From Anagrus nilaparvatae (lineage: Eukaryota > Arthropoda > Insecta > Hymenoptera > Mymaridae): a DNA stretch of 64,000 nt. Within the stretch, counting starts at the first letter, position 1, and each line of letters begins with the position of its first letter. Below the pieces are notes generated by a model, which had not been told where the DNA came from, did no database searches, and saw nothing but the letters and a program-made list of their open reading frames with translations. Both the position numbers and the translations under genes were made by a program. The stretch lies in NCBI GenBank assembly GCA_022575985.1, contig JAKSXM010000132.1, positions 17,670,001 to 17,734,000 of the forward strand, written 5' to 3'. Shown here piece after piece: positions 52,401-63,470 of the stretch.

Positions 52401-54695
52401 AACAAATTTCTGAAAATATTTGTTTGACTTAAACTTTCTTTAAATGAATTTCGATTAGGAACCATTGCAAATGCGAAAGTATTTGTTTTAAATTGAATCG
52501 TTTCCCTAAAATTCTTTAATAACTTATGAACTTGAACATCTGGCAAATCTAAAGAAACAGTTATAGACCAACTAGTTAACTTTGGTCCTGACAAAATAAT
52601 AGCACTATAAAACCAAACTGTAGAATCAATTACATTGGATTGGGCTGAAGGAGGTACTTGAAAAGAATTGAGAACAATATTACCACCCCAAAAGGTAAGT
52701 TTTCCTGGTTCCCACCTGAAATAAAAAAATTACTGTCTCATATTCTATTTTGTAATGCAAAATTTAGTCTTAAAATTTACTGATTATCTAATAAATTTTT
52801 AAGTGATTCCAAAACTTTTATTGGATGTGTTTCTTGGACATCCAAAATGTCAAACTCCTCGGCCATTTCTGAAAAGTGTACATTTCTGAAAAGAATTAAT
52901 GTTTTGTGTTCTGTACTATTTTCTGCTAACAAATTCATAATTTCCTTAACAAACAATTCTTTCTTATTTATACGTTTTGCATTTTCATCCATATCATTTT
53001 CATCAGGTGAATCAGATTCAAAATCTAAATCTACATCATAATTTCTAAATTGAACTTTTAATGTTTTACTATAAGGTAAATATATTTGTAAAGCTTGCTT
53101 TTTAGAACCATATATTTGATTACCCCCTAAGCTAATTGCAGGTAATACTATTACATTATTTGATAGTGTAAATAAATTTATATGATCACAAACTGCAAAA
53201 TATAATTGAGTAAAATATATTTTCGTAAAATGTACATTAAGAAAAGTGCCTGGTGGTTTGCTATATTTTCAACTTGAATGCTTTTGTAAGATGCGAAAAA
53301 AATAAATAAACAAAATAAACATATGAAGCAAAGAAATTTCAAAAAATATTTTTCCAACTGGCGGAGTGACAGGTTGTTCAAAGCCGGTGCGTCAAGAAAT
53401 CGGCGTAACGTCTATAGCACCTTTAATATTTATCAGAATATAAAAAACTTATGCTGGGCTTGCATGTTTACACAAATAACTTGCAAGAAACATGTTTATT
53501 GGCCAATTATCGATTCAAAATATTCTAGTTTCTTAAAATAATCTAAAACCTGATTAGTCTTAAAAATTAAATTATTTTAAGCTCCAATAAAAAAGGATTC
53601 TAAGTTAAAATACACTATGTTGAAAAGAAAAGAACCTAAAAGAAGAAAATAATTTATAGAAATAAACAGAAAGCGAGTATTATTTAAAATGGACGCCTTT
53701 TTTTGAAAGGCCTTAATAACGAAAAAGGGTCCTTTTAATTCAAAAAATTTGCATTCAAAGGTTCTTATACTAAGAAATATATTCTTATACTTATAAAAAA
53801 ATTTTTAGTCAGATCAGATCTGCTATTTTTGTCTCGCCGATACAAAAAACATAGTTGCAAGAAAATCAGTTTAAAGTTTTGAAGTTTGTATTATAAGAGC
53901 CGTAACATCTCCCGGTGAACTTATGTTCGATATGTTATAATTTTTTTATAAAAATAAACGCTGCCTAAAAAAATCACCAAACACCCCCCTCAAAAAATAT
54001 TTAAAAATAATTACCATCATAAAAGTCAAAAAACCCATACATAAAATTTAAATCCACGAACGTCAATGTAAGATACGGCTTATTTTGCAATACTGTTTTA
54101 ATATTAAAACATTTTTTATTTTTATCAAATAATTTTTTTAAACGTCTTATAGGCCAAGGTCCGCTTTTCTTTTTTTCTAAATCAATTCCTGAAACATTGT
54201 ACTTTTCAAGTTTTGGATCCCTTGATACTTGAACAGGCATTACTTGCATTGTTCTTTTTAGAAATTCTTTATCAACTTCTTCTTTCCAATGCCTGAAAGA
54301 AAAATTTATTTTTAATGTTTACACTTATAATTATTTTAAAATTTTTTCTTACTGGCATACTTGAGCAGCAGAACACAAATCTGGTGAATTCAAATGTTTA
54401 AGAACTAAATCCATTACGTCAAAAAGAGAACCATATGGTTCTAAATTATTTTGACTGGATGTAATTATGATTCTGTTTAAAAATAATAATATATTAACTA
54501 ACTGAAGCAAAAGAAAAACATAAATTTTTTGTTTTATTATATATTTCAAAGCAAATATTTTAAAATTATTTAAAATCTTAATTATTTTAACAAGAGTAGT
54601 TAGATTAATTAGATTAATTAGAACAATACTTACAAATTAAAAAAATATAAACATAATCTTTTAGGAAAATTTAAATTTTGATAATATTTTTTCAT
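49444..54695 (-). CDS. F-box protein, paralogue A (six exons, intact)
   Basis: Exons on the minus strand are 54695-54634, 54472-54353, 54292-54015, 53192-52781, 52715-52321 and 49502-49444, all bounded by GT/AG with matching phases. Together they give 441 codons without a stop. Residues about 28-70 form an F-box (LFDVMDLVLKHLNSPDLCSA followed by AQVCQHWKEEVDKEF), the motif that binds Skp1 in SCF ubiquitin ligases. The rest of the protein should contact the substrate, but I recognise no known repeat type. It includes WPIRRLKKLFDKNKK, an acidic stretch around DVDLDFESDSPDENDMDEN, and a Trp-rich part (WEPGKLTFWGGN). Paralogue B at 60978-63470 has the same exon layout. The last intron is 2818 nt here but 94 nt in B. 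The Met of MKKYYQNL is chosen because it is conserved in both copies after a splice-acceptor-like TTACAG; a further upstream exon is possible (conserved stretch near 54940-54990). Confidence 0.8.
50453..50825. repeat. Near-perfect palindromic transposon with TTAA ends
   Basis: Arms of about 180 bp are almost perfectly complementary: GAGGGGATCGGAGTTTGGCG at the left and CGCCAAACTCCGATCCCCTC at the right. The central stem is GCTCAACATGGGTTA / TAACCCATGTTGAGC around a 7-nt loop (50635-50641). TTAA flanks both ends (50453-50456 and 50822-50825). TTAA duplications with an RRG-type terminus fit Kolobok-like elements, and piggyBac-like is the alternative. The ORF read through one arm is an artefact. 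Confidence 0.82.
50935..51100. repeat. Tandem repeat, period 33 bp
   Basis: Units begin at 50935, 50968 and 51001 with AATCACCAAAAACGCTTGTTTCAATATTTTTTT-type sequence. More diverged units follow to about 51100. They belong to the interior of the intron insertion. Confidence 0.75.
53353..53446. other. Conserved intronic block in F-box A intron 3
   Basis: The 94 nt from CCAACTGGCGGAGTGACAGG to ATCAGAATATAAAAAA differ from the equivalent block in F-box B (62154-62249) at a single base. Surrounding intron sequence has many substitutions and indels. The block is GC-richer than its surroundings. It can form GCCG/CGGC pairing around GTGCGTCAAGAAAT, and the one change (C to T) keeps a G-U pair. It is not in frame with the neighbouring exons. 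A nested small RNA gene, a regulatory element or local gene conversion are all possible. Confidence 0.45.
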
Positions 54696-57166
54696 AATAT
54701 AATTTTATAGTTTTCTGTAATTTATAAAATTTTTTTTTGTTATCTTGAGTTCGGAACAAAGAGCACGAATAATATTTTTAAGTATGAAGAATTATTTACA
54801 ACTTTAAAGAATAAATATAAATTTATAGACAAATTTTAAAATAATATTAATAAATTTTCACGATTATATGATAAAAATTAAAAAATAATTTAGGTTTTCT
54901 GCGTACCTAATAAAAAAATCGATAAATAAGTCTTTATCGGAAGATTCGTGAGTCGTAAAGTCTTCCTTGACTTTTAGCAGGGTTAGAAATATGAAGTATA
55001 TACGGAAATGAGAATTTTGAATTTTGTTTTTTTGTCTTATAAACGGATTATTTAATATGGATTCCGTATGGAAAAAACCGTATATATGATTCGAAAAATG
55101 TACTGACCCGTTTTTTCAAAACCGTACATACAAATAAATTTATACGTGACCCGTATTTTGTAAACCTTATATAATTCAGGAAATAATCAGTCTAAAAAAG
55201 GCCTTAAACCTACGGTTAATTATTATCAAAAAAAATTTTATTTGTAAATTATTCCTTTTTATGTCTGCGTTAGCTAAACGTCAACTTTGCTTGGTCAAAA
55301 GGGTATCATTTTCTGAAAATAAAGGCAAACTTTTCTGGTTTTTTTTAAAATATATCATGAACGTTTGATGATAAAAAAAAATTTTATGTGTCAATTAAGT
55401 TTCCGCATCCAATGAGTCGTTACTATGAGTCTCTTACAAGATTTTGCCATTAGAGCACCATTAGTGCCCAGACTATACATATAAGGAACTCTTAAGAACC
55501 CGACTACGCTTGAAAAAAATGTTTAATTTTAGCAATAATAGTTTCTGTTGATGAAAATGAAATATAAAATTCTATCGGTGTAACCTTTATAGATGATAAT
55601 TACAGTTAAAAAAATTTTTCTTTTAATTGGCTATATGGCCATCAGCAAACTTAATATTTCAGGCAAAAACTTTTTTGCACCTTTTTTTCATTTAAAAATT
55701 TAATTAATAATATTTTTTCAAAGTCCAATCAACTGCGCAAGTATTGGTTTTTGGTATATTGGTAAGTTAACGAAAATATTTTCTTAAGCCTATATGTCAA
55801 TACATCCGCTGTCTCTTTAATTAACTATACACATTTAGTATTAATATACGGATTAAAATTTGAATTTAAATTTTTCTGTAGGGTGCATATGACGTCTTTA
55901 GGTCCCATAAATTTATTTTTTTCGACGAAACAATTTTTTTTTCATATAATAAAAAGCCCCTAGAAAATTTTTAGCGATTTCTGTTGTCATCTAAATAACT
56001 GGTAATCTACCTTAACTTTTCATATATAAACCGTGGAAAACTTAAAGCTCGGATAATAAAAGGTTTATCAACGAAAATTGCCAATTTTAAATTTTGTAAA
56101 ACGTTTATGCAAAATAAAAATGCCAAAAACGTCCAGGTCGTTTTCTAAAAGTGTTTGCAATATTTTACTTAATACATCTGGTTCAGTTACGTGTTTTAAT
56201 GAAAAAATATGGTACCCAAAGAATGAGGAAATTTTTTTGGCTTCAATCAAGAGTAATATTTAAATATTAGTCTCAAAATGTCAAAAACGTCCGCATAAAT
56301 AGATCCCATAAGAATAACACGTAAAATTTATTATTACATTTGAAGTAGTACTATTGAAAATTTTAGGTTTTTGGATCTTGTAAAACATAAAAATAAAAGA
56401 AAATTTGAAAAAAAGGATAAAAAGTGTTGTACCGTTAGTGATAGAAGAATATACGGTTTTTTTGAAAAGCAACCATATAAGATTTTCATAATATGGTTCC
56501 CGTATTTTAGAAACCCGGGTCAAAACTTTAATCAATCGTACAATCGGATGAGTCATATACGGGATTGTATATTATTTAACCGTATATACAATTAATGGAA
56601 ATACGGGGCCCTTATATTATTAGCCGTATATCTGTGGATAAGAGTCAAATCTTTAATCACTCGTTTTAATACAACGAATACCTAGTATATAACTTAAATT
56701 ATAAAACTAAAAAAACAGTAATAACCGTCCCGTATTTAGAAAACCGTATAATCTAAATATAATCTTCTAAAATTTAACATCATAAACTTATCATATCGAT
56801 GATATAAACTTAGATTATTACAGAAAATTTTTAGAAAAACAGTTTCTATTTACAGAAAATAATTTTTCAAACTTTTAAAATTCATATAAAAATGTCACGT
56901 CTGTAACAAGAGTACACATTACCTTTGTCATTAATCATCAAGCAATATAAGTAGGCAACTTTATTTAATGAATAAAAACTAAAAGTAATATATAAATTTT
57001 TTAATTAAAAAATTTTAAAATCTTACTTTTATTGATTTCTATTTTTTAAGTAATAAAGATAAGATAAAAATAGTTTTAAAAATTCTATTGTGTTTTTTTA
57101 TTTTTATAACTAATAAAAATACTTTTTTTTGAAATTGCAGATTATTTTCAAATATATTTTCAAACA
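54696..57166. other. Intergenic region between F-box A and the galactosaminidase (head-to-head)
   Basis: From 54696 to about 54990 the sequence matches that upstream of F-box B (63471-63740), including a stretch of coding character (minus strand DFTTHESSDKDLFIDFF in A, DFTNHDFSDKDLLIDFF in B). Two zones rich in CCGTATA-type sequence (about 55000-55170 and 56440-56740) may be inverted ends of an old element. The run TTTTTTTTGAAATTGCAG at 57123-57140 could be the acceptor of a 5' UTR intron for the next gene. Confidence 0.45.
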
Positions 57167-60100
57167 ATGGAAAAGATTATTCTTATTTTTGCCATTGGAA
57201 TGGTAACGATAGTACAGAGCTTAGAAAATGGATTAGCAAGAACTCCGCCTATGGGATGGCTTGCTTGGGAAAGATTTAGATGCGTTACTGATTGTGAAAA
57301 TGATCCAGAAAACTGTATTAGGTAAGGATTATAATTAAGTATTAAATTAAAAAAAAGCATTTTTACTGAAGCAAATAATTGTATTCAGTAATTTCAGATA
57401 ATTTATATAACTTTTTAAGAAAAATTCTATTATTAATTGATATTTAAAATTTTATTTAGTGAAAACCTCTTTAGAACGATGGCTGACATTCTGACATCAG
57501 ATGGTTATGCAGATGTTGGTTATGAATATATCAACATAGATGATTGCTGGTTAGAGCGAGAAAGAGATTCAAATGGTCAACTTGTAGCTGATAAAAAGCG
57601 TTTTCCAAGTGGAATAAAAAGTTTAGCTGATTATGTAAATTCTAGAAGATGAATAAATGAATTAAAAGACCAAAAATATTCTCTTTTTTATTTTTTTAGA
57701 TTCATTCAAAAGGTTTGAAATTTGGAATCTATGAAGATTATGGTAATTACACTTGTGCTGGATACCCAGGTGTTTTGGGACATTTAGAAGCTGATGCAAA
57801 TCTTTTTGCTTCTTGGGAAGTAGATTATGTAAAACTTGATGGATGTTATGCTGAAATAAAAGATATGGATACTGGTGAATTTATAAAATCATTTGAATGA
57901 TTTGTTTTATTAATCTAATAATTAAAAATTAAAATTTTTAGGATATCCTGCTTTTGGTTATTATTTAAGAAAAACTGGAAGACCTATGATTTATTCTTGT
58001 AGTTGGCCAGTTTATCAAGCATATGCTGGAATGCAACCAAATTACACAGCCATTATAGAAAATTGTAATTTATGGAGAAATTACGGTGATATTGATGATT
58101 CTTGGAGTTCAATTGAAGCTATAATAGAATATTATGGAGATAACCAAGATTCAATAATACCAAATGCTGGCCCAGGTCACTGGAATGATCCTGATATGTT
58201 AATTATTGGTAATTTTGGTTTAAGTTATGAGCAAAGTAAATCACAAATGGCTATTTGGGCTATTTTAGCTGCACCACTTTTGATGTCTAATGATCTTAGA
58301 AAAATAAGACCAGAATATAAAGCTATATTACAAAATAAAAAAATTATTCTTGTAAATCAAGATCCACTTGGAATTCAAGGACGTCGTATTTATAACGTTC
58401 GTTATATTTTTTAAACTGTTGTCTATATTATAAGGAAAATAGATATCTAATAAACTTTGTAGATTAGCCAAATTCTAAATTATTTTTCAATAAAATTTAA
58501 AGTATCAGTGCAAACCTACAAATTTTAGATTTCTCCTTTCTTAATATTTACAACAGCGTATACTCAACTATTAATTAACAAATAGGACATTTTATATAAA
58601 TTTTCTTAATTTTTTAAAATAATTCTAAAAAATATTCTTGTACATAGCCATACTTATGTTTTATTTATTTATTTTTTCAGAATAAAGGTATTCAATATTG
58701 GACAAGGCCAATAATTCCTATTTATCAGAATTATTATTCCTATGCTATTGTGTTCCGAAGTAGGAGGACGGATGGAACTCCTACGACTGTAATTGTCACA
58801 TTGAAGGAATTAGGATTACAATTTCCTGGAGGTTATAAATGCGAGGTAATTAATTTTAAATTTACCATTTTGTTAAATTCTTGGTCTTTTTATAAAACTA
58901 TTGCTTGAGAATTCATAATAATAAGACCGGCCAAAAATTCCTATTCAATACGTCGATATAGGGGGAAAAGAAGTATATCATGATAGTTTTTAAATTAGTA
59001 AAAAAAATATTATCTTTCAAAATTTAATCAGTTTTAAATAACATCTACATTGTTAAAATCTGTTGCTTGAATTTTCAAGCAGAACTTATACATCAATATA
59101 AAATCAAGTTTTCTTTGTATGTGGATGGTTAAATTATGAGATTTTATAATTAGCCTACATTTTAAAATTTTGAATTAATTTTTGACCTGCAATCAGATTG
59201 ACTGTCAGACAATCATACCTTATAAAAGGGGTAATATTTTTCACTTATTTCCATCAAAAACCTAAAAATATTGGTATTGGTATTTGTTTAACCTCCATCT
59301 TAAACTTCCATACGGATGTTGTAACAGAGGTCACCAACAACTGCCCATGCTATCACACCCTGCACTATTTTAATTTGTCTGTTTCTCTATTTTAATGGGT
59401 TGAGGATGTGAAAGCGCCTTTTTGACAATTGTTAGTGAAGTGTTATTGTATAATTGTTTGAGTGTCAGTGTAGCTGATATGAGCGTTGAACCTATGGTCC
59501 AGGAGGTACGCGACCTCTCCCGAACCCCACGCCGGCTTATAGTGTCCTGGAAGCACTTCGGACCGCGTTATCCACATAATGTTAATTTTTTTTTTTTTTT
59601 TTTAAACATTTGGTGGATGCCTCAATCCTAGAACCCACGGTAGAAGAACATCAAGAATTTTTCGCAAAGAAAAAAAACTTGATGTTGATACAGCCGGGAA
59701 TCGAACCGCGAACCTTCCGGTCCGAAGTCCAACGCCCTAACCACAGAGCTACCGAGGCTCTTTAATTTGACTATTATAAAGCTATAACGATGTATGTGAC
59801 AACTACCGTTGTTCTTATAATGAGTCATAAGTATGAGAGTCAATTCAAGCGCGAGAAGCGCGGGTCAGTTACGATTAATGTATTGTATGGAGCGCATTAC
59901 TTTCATTCATTGTGACAAATTTAATAATTGCGTGATTTTATAACGCCCTAACCCTAATCCAAACTAATCCTACTTTTTACAAATCGTTTCTCCGATAACC
60001 AATTTTCATTTAGTCACGTGATTTGACGAAATTTTTTTTTTTTTTTTTTAATTTTAGACCAATTAGAAAATTTTTATCCTAAAAATTGGGAGAAAAACAG

Positions 60101-60419
60101 GTAATCAATATTAGCTAAAAGTTAGACCATAAGTCTTATATATTTTACCAAAGACTTGAACTTCTTAATATAATACAGTCATAATATATATTATAAATAA
60201 ATGATTATTACTATTTTTATTTTAATAGACAGACATTTAATATTATATAATTCTATATTACAGGATTTATATGAGAATCTAGATTATGGCATATTAAGTC
60301 CCGAATCTAAGATAAAAGTGAAAGTAAATCCTACTGGAGTTGTTATGTTACGTTGTGATATTAATGTAAATAGTAATTCTATTCTAAGAAATCAAAATAC
60401 TAATTTTTTACAGCTCTAA
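57167..60419 (+). CDS. NAGA: GH27 alpha-N-acetylgalactosaminidase / alpha-galactosidase (six exons)
   Basis: Exons are 57167-57321, 57460-57634, 57700-57874, 57942-58396, 58681-58845 and 60264-60419, all in phase, giving 426 codons. The enzyme should remove terminal alpha-linked N-acetylgalactosamine (or galactose) from glycoconjugates in lysosomes or outside the cell. A hydrophobic signal peptide ([15 protein letters not shown]) is followed by the mature start [16 protein letters not shown]. Catalytic parts are [15 protein letters not shown] (nucleophile Asp157) and [10 protein letters not shown] (acid/base Asp218). At the specificity loop the sequence is YSCSWPVY. Ser189 matches the small residue of N-acetylgalactosaminidases, where alpha-galactosidase A has Glu, so the GalNAc activity is favoured. 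[15 protein letters not shown] marks the C-terminal beta domain. The donor of exon 4 (AAC|GTTCGT) is weak. Length and order are normal for the family. Confidence 0.9.
58846..60263. other. Large last intron of the galactosaminidase gene
   Basis: This 1.4-kb intron is far longer than the others in the gene (65-284 nt). It contains a SINE (59586-59765), preceded by a GC-richer stretch (about 59480-59580, with GGTACGCGACCTCTCCCGAA) that may be another repeat. Otherwise it is A/T-rich. Confidence 0.6.
59586..59765 (-). repeat. tRNA-derived SINE
   Basis: The minus strand begins with a tRNA-like head. It has an A box (TAGCTCTGTGGTTAGGGCG, complement at about 59733-59751) and a B box (GGTTCGATTCC, complement at 59697-59707), the two internal RNA polymerase III promoter parts. 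Between them is GACTTCGGA, like the anticodon loop of tRNA-Arg (TCG), but the anticodon stem does not pair properly, so it is not a working tRNA. A unique body with a short hairpin (ACATCAAG / CTTGATGT) follows, then a poly(A) tail (T run at 59586-59603). It sits antisense in the host intron. Confidence 0.75.
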
Positions 60420-60977
60420 AGAAAAATATAAATTTAAAGAAGATTATAATTTAATAAAATTAAATTATTTTTATATATACTTAAATTATTTTTAATATTT
60501 TTAATGTATTATTCAATATTGTTATTTTATTATTGTTATGAAAGATAAATAAAATTATATTTTATAATATAGATATTCATTATTATTTTTAAAATTCAAA
60601 TAATACTCGGTTAAAATAAAAGGGTAGAAAGAACTGCTATAAGTCAATTGCTGTTAATTTTAAAATCCTTTTCAAATACATGGAGAATACCAATTGAATT
60701 AATTTAACAAAAAAAATTTTAATATTTGTTCCGTCCAAATTTTTTAAAAATTTGTAATAACTTTTTTTTGACCTTATAGGACAATAATACGTCTATTCGA
60801 TTTATATTAACAAACAATATATTATCCAGAGTTTTTGATGAAATAAAAATAAAAAAAATTAAAAATAACACATATTAAAAAACTGTTATTCAATATTTAA
60901 AATAACAAATTTTAGTTTTTTTTTTTATTTTAATAAGAGGCTACACAATTTTTAAAAAATAAAATTTTATAATTTTA
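60420..60977. other. Intergenic DNA between converging genes
   Basis: A/T-rich, 558 nt. It serves as the 3' side of both the plus-strand galactosaminidase and the minus-strand F-box B. AATAAA-like signals are seen near 60549. Homology with the 3' flank of F-box A starts near 60840. Confidence 0.5.
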
Positions 60978-63470
60978 TTAATCGTGAGTTAAAATTAAGT
61001 AGGCAATATGATTTGAGTATTCAAAAGGTGTAAAATCTAAAACAGAAATAAATTAAATATATTTTTTGTATTTTTTTGATTGTAATAAATTAATTTTAAA
61101 ATTAATATGGAAATACTTTTTAATACTTACTTAAATTATCAAAATTTACTGAATATACTGGAAGTTCTGAGTTAACCAAGGTATAAAAGCTAACTAATTG
61201 TATATTTTGAAACAAATTTTTGAAAATATGTGTTTGACTTAAACTTTCCTTAAATGAATTTCGGTATGGAACCATTGCAGCTGCAAAAGTATTTGATTTA
61301 AATAGAATCGATTCCCTAAAATTTTTCAATAACTTAAGAACCTGATTATCTGGCAAATCTAAAGAAACAGTTAGAGACCAACTACTTAACTTTGGTCCTG
61401 AAAAAATGATAGCATAATAAAACCAATCTGTATATTCAAATTTTATTTGATCGGGGTAAACGAGTTGTTAGAAAAGAATCGAGAACAGTGTTACCACCCC
61501 AAATGGTAAGTTTTCCTGGTCCCCATCTGAAATAAAAAAATTACTGTCTCATTCTAATTGTATTGCAAAATTTAATCTTAATATTTACTGATTATCTAGT
61601 GAATCTTTAAGTGATTCCAAAACTTTTACTGCGTGTGGTTCTTGGGCATCCAAAATGTCGAACTCCTCGTCCGAATCTAAAAGGTTTACATTTCTGAAGA
61701 GAATTAATTTTTTGTGTTCTGTACTATTTTCTGCTAACAAATCCATAATTTCCTTAACAAACAATTCTTTCTTTCGTATTTGTTCTGCATTTTCATCAAT
61801 ATAATTTTCATCAGATGAGTCAAATTCAAAATCTATATCTTCTTCAAATTTTCTAAATTGAACTTTTAATGTTTCAATATAAGGTAAATATATTTGTAAA
61901 GCTTGATTTTTAGAACCATCAACTTGATCATCCCCTATACTAATTTCATTTAATACTATTACATTATTTGACAGTGTAAATAAATTTATATGATCACAAA
62001 CTGCAAAATATCATTGAGTAAAATTTATTTTTGTGAAATGTAAGAGTGTCTAGTGGTCTGCTATGTTTTCAACGTCAATATTTTTGTTAGATAAAATAAA
62101 AATAATTAAACAAAATTAAAAATTTGAAACAAAGAAATTTAGAAAAATATTTTTTCCAACTGGCGGAGTGACAGGTTGTTCAAAGCCGGTGCGTCAAGAA
62201 ATCGGTGTAACGTCTATAGCACCTTTAATATTTATCAGAATATAAAAAATTTTTGATGGGCTTGCATATTTGCACAATTAACTTGCAAGAAACGCGTTTA
62301 TTGGCCAATTATCGTTTCAAAACATTCTGGTTTTTGATATTATTGCTAAAACCTGATTAGTCTTAAAAGCAAAATAATTTTAAGCCCCTAAACCAATAGG
62401 ATCCTAAATTAAAATACATCTTGTTAAAAAAAGAAAAAAATTTTAGCTAACAGAAAAGGAATATTATTTAAAATGGACCCGTTTTTTTGAAGGGCCTTAA
62501 CAACGAATAAAAGGCCTTTTAATTTAAATAATTTTTACTCTTTAGGTTCTTATGCAACAAAATATATTGTAAAAAAAATACTTGTAAAAAAAGTTTTAGC
62601 TAGATCAGAGGTGCTATTTTTGTCTCACCGATTCAAAAAACATGGTTTCAAGAAAAATCAGTTTAAATTTTTGCAGTTTGCATTATAAGAGCCGTAACAT
62701 TTCTCGGTAAACCTCTGTTTCATATGTTATATTTTTTTTAATGAAAAATAACGTTGATTAAAAAAAATCACCAGACATCCCCCTCAAAAAATATTTAAAA
62801 ATAATTACCATCATGAAAGTCAAAAGACCCAATCATAAAATCTAAATCCACGAACGTTAATGTATGATATGGCTTAATTTGCAATACTTTTTTAATATTA
62901 AAACATTCTTTTTTATTATCAAATAATTTTTTTAAATATCTTATAGGCCAAGATCCGCTTTTATTTTCTTCTAAATCAATTCCTAAAACATCGCACTTGT
63001 CAAGATTTGTATTATTTGATAATTGAACAGGCATTACTTGCATTGTTCTTTTTAGAAATTCTTTATTAACTTCTTTTTTCCAATGTCTTAAAGAAAAATT
63101 TATTTTTAATTTTTACATTTATAAGTATTCTCAAAAGTTCTTCTTACTGGCATACTTGAGCAGCAGAACATAAATCTGGTGAATTTAAATGTTTAAGAAC
63201 TAAATCAATCGGGTCAAAAAGAGCACCATATGGTTCTACATTATCATTTTGACTAGATGTAATTACGATTCTGTTTATAAAAAGTAAAAAAAACTAAAGC
63301 AAATATAAGACAATTTTTTGTTTTATTTTATATTTTAAAGCAAATTTTGTAAAATTAATATAAATATTAATTATTTTAACAATTTAGATTAATTAGAACA
63401 ATACTTACAAATTAATAAAATATACAAATAATTTTTTAGGAAACTTTAAATTTTGATAATATTTTTTCAT
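60978..63470 (-). pseudogene. F-box protein, paralogue B (frameshifted in exon 5)
   Basis: Exon equivalents are 63470-63409, 63270-63148, 63086-62809, 62000-61589, 61526-61131 and 61036-60978, with the same splice phases as paralogue A. The F-box is present (LFDPIDLVLKHLNSPDLCSA). Exon 2 has one extra codon. Exon 5 is 396 nt against 395 in A. The extra base shifts the frame, and before it an in-frame TGA stands at 61436-61438, 29 codons into the exon, so about 120 C-terminal residues would be lost. Exons 1-4 and the exon 6 frame are well kept. It may be a young pseudogene or a truncated functional protein, and an assembly error cannot be excluded. The last intron is the short ancestral-looking 94 nt. 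Confidence 0.75.
62154..62249. other. Conserved intronic block in F-box B intron 3
   Basis: This is the counterpart of 53353-53446, with one substitution (CGGCG to CGGTG) over about 94 nt. See that entry. Confidence 0.45.

Noticed and set aside
55000..56750. Possible transposon between two CCGTATA-rich zones
   Set aside because: Both zones share short words in inverted orientation, but no continuous alignable terminal repeat or duplication was found; mentioned only as a possibility in the intergenic entry.
59690..59765. Functional tRNA-Arg gene
   Set aside because: A and B boxes are present, but the anticodon stem has mismatches and the body with poly(A) tail shows a SINE.
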